Assembly: GCA_023402355.1 (NCBI GenBank)
Contig: JAEXCG010000159.1
Span: 1 to 6,657, forward strand
Source of the DNA: Bacillota bacterium
GTDB lineage: Bacteria; Bacillota; Clostridia; Christensenellales; Aristaeellaceae
Length of the DNA stretch: 6,657 nt
Direction: 5' to 3'
The position numbers were made by a program, and so were the translations under genes. The notes beneath the pieces were generated by a model. That model was not told the origin of the DNA, searched no databases, and worked only from the letters and a program-made list of their open reading frames with translations. This document shows positions 1 through 4,842 of the stretch, one piece after another; position 1 is the first letter of the stretch, and every line of letters begins with the position of its first letter.

Positions 1-9
1 CCCCGCACC

Positions 10-44
10 CCCCCGGGCCGGGGGCGCTAAACCCCCCACGGCCC
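10..44 (-). other. GC-rich hairpin downstream of the GH30 gene
   Basis: Just after the GH30 stop codon the minus-strand transcript can fold with 39-44 plus 34-37 pairing to 15-24 (CGGCCC/GGGCCG and CCCC/GGGG, one bulged base at 38, loop 25-33). A smaller alternative pairs 10-15 with 19-24. No U-tract follows before the window ends, so it is not a canonical intrinsic terminator. It may instead protect the 3' end of the transcript or pause RNA polymerase. Confidence 0.4.
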
Positions 45-49
45 TTCGG

Positions 50-1381
50 TTATGCTTCGATAAAAAATGTATGCAGGCTGTGCGCGGGAATGCGGGCAGA
101 GAAGCGGGCGTCTTTATCCTCGAACGCAAAGGTCCGTTCCCGGTCCATGTTGCTGCCGACGAGCAGCACGCGCGAGCCGTCCGGGTTTTCAAAGGCGAGG
201 GTGTTGCTGGTCCAGTGCCCCCGGGTGACGAGCAGGCGCGCGCCCGGACGCACGAAGTGCGCCGCGTGTTTCATCAGGTAAAACTCGGGCTCTAGCGTCA
301 GCGCGCCCGTCTCCGGGCACACCGTGCACAGGGAGTTCTGCGCCCAGCCCCACGTGGAGACGCCGCCCTTGAGGAGCGCCATGTTCCAATAGGTGTAGCG
401 CTCGGCACCGTGGCGCAGGTAAAACCACATCTGGCGGAAGATGTACTCCATGTGCGCCCAGGTGTTCCGCCCGTCGCCGCATTCGCTCTCCGTCTGCATG
501 TAGCGCAGCTCCGGGTAGCTGGCGGTGATCTCCTCCATCACGTGCTTGCCGCCCCATTGCAGCCCCACGCCCGTAATGTAGCGCCGCGCGCGCTCGTCCG
601 AGAGCACCGTGCCCGCGAACTGGTCGTAGAATTCGGAGAACGGGGCGGAGCTGCCCGGCAACATGAAGTCGGAAAAGGGCCCGTTGATCGTGCCCAGCCA
701 GATTTCCGTGTCCAGACCGGACGCCTCCATAGCCGGGCCGAGGTAGTCGCGGATGAAGCGGCGCATGTCCTCGCCGCGCCAGAGACAGGAGGGAAACTTC
801 TGGTCCGCCATGGGCTCGTTCTGCACGTGCACCTGCGAGACGTGCACGCCCTCCGCCGCGTACGCCTTAACGAAGCGCACGAAGTAGTCGGCGTAGGCGG
901 AAAGCACCGCGTCCTCCATGCGCAGCCTGCCGAAGTTGTAGGCGCGCTTTGTCTTCATCCAGGTCGGGGGGCTCCAGGGGGAGGCGAAGAGCGTGAAGCC
1001 GCGCCGGCGCTTCTGCGCCTCGCGCACGTAGGGCAGGGTATAGCGTTTGTCTCGCTCGATGTTGAAGTGCTCCAGCGCAAAGTCGCCGTCCACCTCGTCG
1101 CAGCTATACCACTCCAGGCTGAAGTCGTTCGCGCCGATCGGCACCCGGCCGTAGTTGAAGCCGCAGCCGCTCTGGGTGAAGATCTCGTCCAGAAAGGCCT
1201 CCCGGTCCGCGGGCGCGGTCTTTTGAAGCGCCTCCCACCCGAGCTCGTTGAAACAGCCGCCGAACCCAAGGATCGTTTGGCGTGCATCTCCGGTAAGCGT
1301 GAGAGCGTCCTCGCCGGGCGCGTCGACGGGGGCCTGCGCCCAGCGGCGCTGCTCGGTGCTTTCGATGTGCGTTACGTGCAT
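50..1381 (-). CDS. GH30 family glycoside hydrolase (glucosylceramidase-like), intracellular
   Basis: 443-residue retaining beta-glycosidase of family GH30, the family of glucosylceramidases, beta-1,6-glucanases and related beta-glycosidases. Visible motifs: GFGGCFNELG (39-48) at the start of the TIM barrel, SPWSPPTWMK (134-143), HVQNEP (185-190) carrying the likely acid/base E189, and QTESECGDG (296-304) carrying the likely nucleophile E298 (E300 is the alternative). Residues from about 380 to 443 form the short beta-sandwich that GH30 enzymes pack against the barrel. There is no signal peptide, so it should act in the cytoplasm on a small imported glycoside rather than on a polymer. The start is well set: AAGGAGGT at 1388-1395 lies 6 nt upstream of the ATG. 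It follows the HD gene by 54 nt with a hairpin between and no visible promoter, so it probably depends on read-through. Family assignment is secure; substrate is unknown. Confidence 0.93.
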   Translation of the reverse strand: MHVTHIESTEQRRWAQAPVDAPGEDALTLTGDARQTILGFGGCFNELGWEALQKTAPADREAFLDEIFTQSGCGFNYGRVPIGANDFSLEWYSCDEVDGDFALEHFNIERDKRYTLPYVREAQKRRRGFTLFASPWSPPTWMKTKRAYNFGRLRMEDAVLSAYADYFVRFVKAYAAEGVHVSQVHVQNEPMADQKFPSCLWRGEDMRRFIRDYLGPAMEASGLDTEIWLGTINGPFSDFMLPGSSAPFSEFYDQFAGTVLSDERARRYITGVGLQWGGKHVMEEITASYPELRYMQTESECGDGRNTWAHMEYIFRQMWFYLRHGAERYTYWNMALLKGGVSTWGWAQNSLCTVCPETGALTLEPEFYLMKHAAHFVRPGARLLVTRGHWTSNTLAFENPDGSRVLLVGSNMDRERTFAFEDKDARFSARIPAHSLHTFFIEA

Positions 1382-1387
1382 GTGCGT

Positions 1388-1395
1388 ACCTCCTT
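1388..1395 (-). promoter_or_regulatory. Strong RBS of the GH30 gene
   Basis: AAGGAGGT on the minus strand, 6 nt before the ATG at 1381, is an essentially perfect anti-16S match and fixes the GH30 start. It contrasts with the upstream HD gene, which has no recognisable Shine-Dalgarno. Confidence 0.9.
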
Positions 1396-1403
1396 CGTGC
1401 GGT

Positions 1404-1434
1404 GAAAAGCCCGGCGCTCCTGCGCGAGCGGGCT
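1404..1434 (-). terminator. Hairpin with short U-run between HD and GH30 genes
   Basis: Two bases past the HD stop codon the transcript can form an AGCCCG/CGGGCT stem (1429-1434 with 1408-1413), extended by CTC/GAG across a bulge, followed by four U residues (1407-1404) and then C. The U-run is short, so termination would be partial at best. The hairpin lies only about 9 nt before the GH30 Shine-Dalgarno, leaving no room for a promoter after it, so attenuation or mRNA processing is more likely than a full stop. Confidence 0.45.
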
Positions 1435-1435
1435 C

Positions 1436-2104
1436 TTAGATGACCTTGCTGTCGTTGACGGTAAACTTGAAGCGCACGCCCAGCAGCTCCGCGGCGCGCC
1501 TGCACATCAGCATGCGCTGAAGGAAAATTTCAAAGTAATCCAGCACGGAGCAGATGCTTTCGTCCAGCGTGATGTTGAGGTGCACGGTTTCTTTCGTGAT
1601 GGCCAGATCGGAGGCGATGGCCGCGTAGTTGACGCGGTCGTGGATGTCGAAGGCGGACATGTCCTTGTTGCGCACGCGGCTGCGGCGCACGTCCGCCTTG
1701 TCGGCGAGGATCAGCGCGGCGGAGATGGGCGTTACCGCGGTGCCCGTCTTTTCATCGTGGTTGCCGATGGCGGCCATGACTGCGGCGATGTCCGCAAAGT
1801 CCATGTTCAGTCCCTTCAATATTTCCCGCGCCATCAGCGCGCCGCTGTGCGCGTGGTCGGTTCGGTTGACCGCGTTGCCGATGTCGTGCATGTAGCCCGC
1901 GATGCGGCAAAGTTCTACGTCGTGCGGCGGGTAGCCCAGCGCCGTCAAAATCGCGCCGCCCTCCTCCGCGACCTTCGCGGCGTGCGCGCGCGAGTGCTCG
2001 GTGTAGCCCAGCACGCCCAGCATGGCGTTTCCGGAGTCGATGTAGGCGTTGATTTCCGGGCTTATGCGAATATCCTCATAACGAATCAAGCGTTTCACAT
2101 CCAT
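1436..2104 (-). CDS. HD-domain metal-dependent phosphohydrolase
   Basis: 222-residue soluble protein with a full HD metal-binding set: H37 (EHS), H73-D74 in the MHDIGN motif, H84 and/or H86 (DHAHS), H116-D117 (GNHDE) and D135 (ADKAD). The H...HD...H...H...D order resembles HDIG and YqeK-type di-metal enzymes that hydrolyse phosphate esters or anhydrides of nucleotides, but the roughly 80-residue tail after D135 (basic RRSRVRNKD stretch, then alternating strand/helix pattern to 222) is not part of the core, and I cannot name the substrate. No signal peptide or membrane segment, so cytoplasmic. The ATG at 2104 is the only candidate before an in-frame stop upstream, yet no Shine-Dalgarno precedes it. 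It has its own predicted promoter (2126-2152) and is followed by GH30; that pairing may be positional only. Domain call is firm, function open. Confidence 0.85.
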   Translation of the reverse strand: MDVKRLIRYEDIRISPEINAYIDSGNAMLGVLGYTEHSRAHAAKVAEEGGAILTALGYPPHDVELCRIAGYMHDIGNAVNRTDHAHSGALMAREILKGLNMDFADIAAVMAAIGNHDEKTGTAVTPISAALILADKADVRRSRVRNKDMSAFDIHDRVNYAAIASDLAITKETVHLNITLDESICSVLDYFEIFLQRMLMCRRAAELLGVRFKFTVNDSKVI

Positions 2105-2125
2105 TCTGTTTCGATCACACGCCTT

Positions 2126-2152
2126 AGTATATCACATGGATGTGAAAAACAA
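2126..2152 (-). promoter_or_regulatory. Predicted extended -10 promoter for the HD gene
   Basis: On the minus strand TGATATACT (2134-2126) is an extended -10: a TG dinucleotide, one base, then TATACT, one mismatch from TATAAT. The -35 region is weak (TTGTTT at 2152-2147 with 15 nt spacing, or TTTGTT with 16), as is usual for extended -10 promoters. A start near 2119 would leave a leader of about 15 nt with no Shine-Dalgarno. The candidate -35 lies inside the U-tract of the preceding terminator. Confidence 0.55.
2132..2145. promoter_or_regulatory. Palindrome TCACAT-N2-ATGTGA, candidate operator
   Basis: A perfect 6-bp inverted repeat with a 2-bp centre sits in the spacer of the HD promoter and touches its extended -10. 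Related half-sites TCACAT (2095-2100) and TCACAC (2115-2120) occur towards the start codon. Placement and symmetry suit a repressor site. The arm order is opposite to the CRP consensus (TGTGA-N6-TCACA), so it is not a CRP box. Regulator unknown. Confidence 0.45.
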
Positions 2153-2180
2153 AGCAGGCCTTCGTAAATTGGCGCGCTTT
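2145..2180 (-). terminator. Likely terminator of the HAD gene
   Basis: The transcript leaving the HAD gene can pair 2171-2180 with 2151-2160 (AAAGC/GCUUU outer stem, a G-U pair, one C-C mismatch, GCC/GGC inner stem, 10-nt loop 2161-2170), followed by G and five U residues (2149-2145). The opposite strand also shows six T after the same hairpin (2178-2183), so it could stop transcription in both directions. The mismatch makes it weaker than the other terminators in the window. Confidence 0.55.
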
Positions 2181-2226
2181 TTTCCGTCGGCCCGGCATGG
2201 CGGCCGCGCTCTGCTATGTTTGAGCG

Positions 2227-2856
2227 TTATAAAAAAGTACACAAATCGATGAGCGAATCAACCGTGTAATCGGGTTCCTCGTCTGGAGCGGATACGTTCC
2301 AGAATTGATAAAAGCCCTGCCGGACCCAAATGGTGCGCATGCCGATAGATTTTGCGGGGGCGATATCGTTATCGAGCCTGTCTCCGATCATCACCGCGTT
2401 TTGGGGGTGGCAGCAGCTTCTTTCCAATGCGACTGAAAAGATTCTCTTATCAGGTTTTGCGACGCCTTCCTCTGCGGAGGCGACGACCCAATCAATATAC
2501 CTTAATATTCCATACGCCTTTAATCGGTCTTTTGTGCCAGGGGATTGATTGGCAATGACGCCGATTTTATATTTCCTGCTCAACCGCTCTAAACATGCTG
2601 CGGAATCCGGATATAAAATTTCATCTTCCTTATGCCATTTCGGAAGTTCCACCCCAAACGCCCTTGCCGTTTCCCAATCACCCTTTAAATTTTGAGCATA
2701 TAGTTTTAAAGCCTTGTCATAAACCTCTTGATAGGGAACGTTGGCCGCCTTAGCGATTTCAAAAAACCTGCGTTCGCGAGCGCGGCTTTCGTCTACGAGC
2801 GTGGAACCCACGTCAAAGAATAACCATTTTATGTCTTCAAACATAACAATTTCCAT
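2227..2856 (-). CDS. HAD-superfamily hydrolase, C1-cap type
   Basis: 209-residue cytoplasmic HAD protein. Motif I is FFDVGSTLVDE (13-23) with nucleophile D15; motif II region is GVIANQS (99-105); motif III is K134 in AKPDK; motif IV is IGDRLDND (157-164) with D159 and D164 as likely Mg ligands. Residues about 22-85 would be the small helical C1 cap. The position two after the nucleophile is G17, not the usual Asp acid/base of DxDxT phosphatases, so phosphatase activity cannot be assumed. Two starts are possible: ATG at 2856 (no Shine-Dalgarno) or ATG at 2844 (GGAAA 5 nt upstream), giving 209 or 205 residues; the second fits the motif I position better. The gene has its own promoter (2942-2970) and is AT-richer than its neighbours (my count for 2581-2700 is 53 of 120 GC, against 39 of 60 at 3061-3120), which hints at a different origin. 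Substrate unknown. Confidence 0.88.
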   Translation of the reverse strand: MEIVMFEDIKWLFFDVGSTLVDESRARERRFFEIAKAANVPYQEVYDKALKLYAQNLKGDWETARAFGVELPKWHKEDEILYPDSAACLERLSRKYKIGVIANQSPGTKDRLKAYGILRYIDWVVASAEEGVAKPDKRIFSVALERSCCHPQNAVMIGDRLDNDIAPAKSIGMRTIWVRQGFYQFWNVSAPDEEPDYTVDSLIDLCTFL

Positions 2857-2940
2857 TCTGCGGTACTGCTTTTTCGAGGATCGCAGAGCTTACCCGACTT
2901 TGTTTCATAAATGCTTTCAAAAAAACACGTCCGTTTTTTT
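2857..2940 (-). promoter_or_regulatory. HAD 5' leader with two inverted repeats
   Basis: The predicted leader holds two small inverted repeats. One pairs 2933-2940 with 2919-2926 (A7C / GT7, 6-nt centre) right at the transcription start. The other pairs TCTGCG (2887-2882) with CGCAGA (2862-2857), whose 3' arm abuts the ATG and could occlude initiation at 2856 while leaving the ATG at 2844 exposed. Both stems are short and I see no known riboswitch pattern. Confidence 0.3.
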
Positions 2941-2941
2941 C

Positions 2942-2970
2942 ATTATACTGCGCGGGGTGGGCAGCGTCAA
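2942..2970 (-). promoter_or_regulatory. Near-consensus sigmaA promoter for the HAD gene
   Basis: On the minus strand TTGACG (2970-2965), a 17-nt spacer (2964-2948) and TATAAT (2947-2942) give eleven of twelve consensus bases at ideal spacing. Transcription should begin near 2935, leaving a 5' leader of about 80 nt before the ATG at 2856. It lies just downstream of the strong terminator at 3010-3046, so the HAD gene is an independent unit. Confidence 0.88.
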
Positions 2971-3009
2971 GGAAGAGCACGGGCATTCCATGGTGACCGT
3001 ACCGAAATG

Positions 3010-3046
3010 AAAAAAGCGGCTGCGGCGCGTCATGCGCCGCAGCCGC
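3010..3046 (-). terminator. Strong intrinsic terminator after the deacetylase gene
   Basis: A perfect 13-bp GC-rich stem (3046-3034 with 3028-3016) with a 5-nt loop (3033-3029) is followed by six U residues (3015-3010) on the minus-strand transcript, starting 7 nt after the deacetylase stop codon. This is a textbook rho-independent terminator and isolates the deacetylase from the HAD gene. Confidence 0.95.
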
Positions 3047-3053
3047 CGGGCTT

Positions 3054-4715
3054 TTAGGGCGTCGTTTTGATCTTCCCAGGGTCCAGATGGCTGTAGACGA
3101 CGCCCGCCTGCGCGTCGCCCTCGCGGAGGGAAAAGAGCTCCGACAGCGTCACGAGCTGATAGCCGCGCCTTGAAAGCTCGGGGATGACGCGCTTCATCGC
3201 CTCGGCGGTCGGCGCGTGGATGTCGTGCATGAGGATGATGCTGCCGTTTTTGACGTTGTCCAGAATGGCTTTTTCCGTCTTGCGCGCGCTCAGGGTGCGC
3301 CAGTCCTCGGTGTCGATGGACCACTCGACGATCGGCATGCCGAGCCTTCTGGCCACCGCACGCACGTTGTCGTTCACCGAACCGTAGGGCGGGCGAATGA
3401 AGCGCACGGGCACGTCCACGATCTTCTGCACGGCCTCGACCGCCTGCATGATCTGCCGCTCCGTTTCCGAGGCGGAAAGGGCCGTCAGTTTCTTGTGGCT
3501 CCAGGTGTGCGTGGCGATCTCGCTGCCCTGCGCCGCGATCGCGCGGATTTGCTCCTCGTAGTTGGCGACGCGGTTGCCCACGATGCAGAACGTCGCGGCG
3601 CCGTCGTAGGCGGTGAGCAGGTCGAGGATGCCCTCGGTGTACTCGCTGGGGCCGTCGTCAAACGTGAGCGCGACGACGGGGCGCGTGGGATCGATCACGC
3701 GCGTGCCGGGCTGCGCTGTGCCGGGGCGCGGCGTCGCGCGCGGCTGCGCAATTTGCTTCGGCACGGGAATGCGAAGATACGACTCGATTTCCGCGTAGGG
3801 AAGCTCGATGAGCTGCATGCCCATGGCCTCGGGCAGGTAATCGCCGCGCGTCAGGGCGAGCGCGACGCCCGTATCCGTCAGCAGCGCGTTGTCGAGCCAA
3901 CTGGCGTCCACGGGGACGGGGCGCTCCGGCAGCGCGCTTTCCGGAATCCGGTCGAGCTTCGATTCGATCAGCGCGTACACGTCCGGCAGGCGCTCAGGCT
4001 GGAAGAGGTCTTGCCCCGCGATCAGCTCCCCGGTCGCAAGGTCCGCGTTAAAGGCGCGCAGGATGTCGAGGCTTCGCGCGAAGAAGGGACTGTCGTACCA
4101 ACCGGCCTGCAGAACGCCCACGTAGCGGTCCGTCAGATAGGCGCTGTAGTGGACGGTCAACTCGCTTTCAGCGTCCTCCTCGGGGTTGGCGTAGACGAGA
4201 TCTTCCAGTTCGGATAGAAGCTGCGCGTGAATGTCCTGCGCCCACTTGGAGACCGCCTCGTCCAACAGAGGAATGCCGGTGACGGGATAGGAGATCGACG
4301 TGGAAAGATGCACCTGATAGTCCACCAGAGATTCACCGTAGCCGACCTGCTGCGTGAGCGGCGTATCGCCGATGGAGAAGAGGTAGGGGTTGCCGGGCGC
4401 GCTGGGCGGCTCGGCGGTCTGCGCAGGCACGGCGTCGCCGAACCCTTCGAGCATGTCCGCGTGAACGTACCCATTCAGCGGGCCGAACGCCACGTGGACC
4501 CACTCCCCGTCGGTGTCCAGCACGCGAAGCCTTGAACCGTTGGCAATCCGGGCGATGACGCGCGCGTCCTGCGAGGGCGCGCTGCGCAGGTTTGCGTATT
4601 CCACCCCTCGGTCGACGACGGCGTCGTCGGCGCGGGCGGCTGCGCCGGTCGTCAGCAGGCAGAGGCAGAGCAATATGGAGAGCGCCGCCGGAAGGCGGCG
4701 CAGGGAAAAAGGCAT
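3054..4715 (-). CDS. Secreted PdaC-like polysaccharide/peptidoglycan deacetylase with SH3b domain
   Basis: 553 residues. Signal peptide: R6-R7, hydrophobic 9-22, likely cleavage after ARA at 29. An SH3b domain follows (about 33-92: YANLRSAPS, GEWVHV, NGYVHADML), usually a wall-binding module. Residues about 120-240 and 260-316 resemble the DUF4163/DUF3298 pair seen in Bacillus PdaC (FNADLATGE at 222-230, LPYAEIESYL at 305-314). After a Pro/Thr-rich linker (318-345) comes the NodB-type CE4 domain with every catalytic motif: TFDDGPS (351-357, D353 and D354), HTWSH (403-407, metal ligands H403 and H407), RPPYG (441-445), the WSIDTEDW stretch (465-472) and LMHD (495-498, H497). It should remove N-acetyl groups from peptidoglycan sugars outside the membrane, which commonly lowers lysozyme sensitivity; MurNAc versus GlcNAc cannot be told from sequence. 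AAGGAGGG at 4721-4728, 5 nt upstream, fixes the start. It is a single-gene unit between two terminators. Confidence 0.93.
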   Translation of the reverse strand: MPFSLRRLPAALSILLCLCLLTTGAAARADDAVVDRGVEYANLRSAPSQDARVIARIANGSRLRVLDTDGEWVHVAFGPLNGYVHADMLEGFGDAVPAQTAEPPSAPGNPYLFSIGDTPLTQQVGYGESLVDYQVHLSTSISYPVTGIPLLDEAVSKWAQDIHAQLLSELEDLVYANPEEDAESELTVHYSAYLTDRYVGVLQAGWYDSPFFARSLDILRAFNADLATGELIAGQDLFQPERLPDVYALIESKLDRIPESALPERPVPVDASWLDNALLTDTGVALALTRGDYLPEAMGMQLIELPYAEIESYLRIPVPKQIAQPRATPRPGTAQPGTRVIDPTRPVVALTFDDGPSEYTEGILDLLTAYDGAATFCIVGNRVANYEEQIRAIAAQGSEIATHTWSHKKLTALSASETERQIMQAVEAVQKIVDVPVRFIRPPYGSVNDNVRAVARRLGMPIVEWSIDTEDWRTLSARKTEKAILDNVKNGSIILMHDIHAPTAEAMKRVIPELSRRGYQLVTLSELFSLREGDAQAGVVYSHLDPGKIKTTP

Positions 4716-4720
4716 GGAAT

Positions 4721-4728
4721 CCCTCCTT
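4721..4728 (-). promoter_or_regulatory. Strong RBS of the deacetylase gene
   Basis: AAGGAGGG on the minus strand, 5 nt before the ATG at 4715, selects this start and gives a normal signal peptide. In the remaining space up to the terminator at 4802 I found no convincing -35/-10 pair, so the promoter of the deacetylase is unassigned. Confidence 0.88.
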
Positions 4729-4801
4729 CATCACATGTGGCCCGTCTGCCATTAGGACGAATGAACGCGGCGATCCGTTGCAGATTTTGCCGCAATATGA
4801 C

Positions 4802-4833
4802 AAAAAAGGCGCGGATGCGTTCCGCGCCCTTTG
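4802..4833 (-). terminator. Intrinsic terminator after the NSS transporter gene
   Basis: The minus-strand transcript forms GGCGCGGA/TCCGCGCC (4828-4821 with 4815-4808) with a 5-nt loop (4820-4816); the stem can extend by one G-U and three A-U pairs into the flanks. Six U residues follow (4807-4802). It ends the transporter unit and begins about 10 nt after the stop codon. Confidence 0.92.
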
Positions 4834-4842
4834 CCGATGCTG

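Noticed and set aside
410..1405. 331-codon open frame on the plus strand opposite GH30
   Set aside because: It is antisense to a gene with clear GH30 motifs and a strong RBS. The translation is rich in R, A, H and V with no recognisable motif, as expected for the shadow frame of a GC-rich gene.
2132..2145. Possible CRP-type site
   Set aside because: The half-sites have the wrong order and spacing: CRP sites are TGTGA-N6-TCACA, whereas this is TCACAT-N2-ATGTGA.
1580..2167. 195-codon open frame on the plus strand opposite the HD gene
   Set aside because: It is antisense to the HD domain with biased composition (many V, R, D, H) and crosses the HD promoter and terminator region, so it is not credible as a gene.
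2919..2940. A7C / GT7 inverted repeat as an intrinsic terminator
   Set aside because: The stem is nearly all A-U and lies at the predicted transcription start of the HAD gene, so it would not be a stable RNA hairpin upstream of a U-tract in any complete transcript.
3216..4217. 333-codon open frame on the plus strand opposite the deacetylase
   Set aside because: It mirrors the CE4 gene and has low-complexity R/A/V/H composition and no recognisable domain, so it is a codon-bias artefact.
4734..4801. Promoter for the deacetylase gene
   Set aside because: CATATT and CCTAAT look loosely like -10 boxes, but neither has a usable -35 at 16-18 nt, so none is called.
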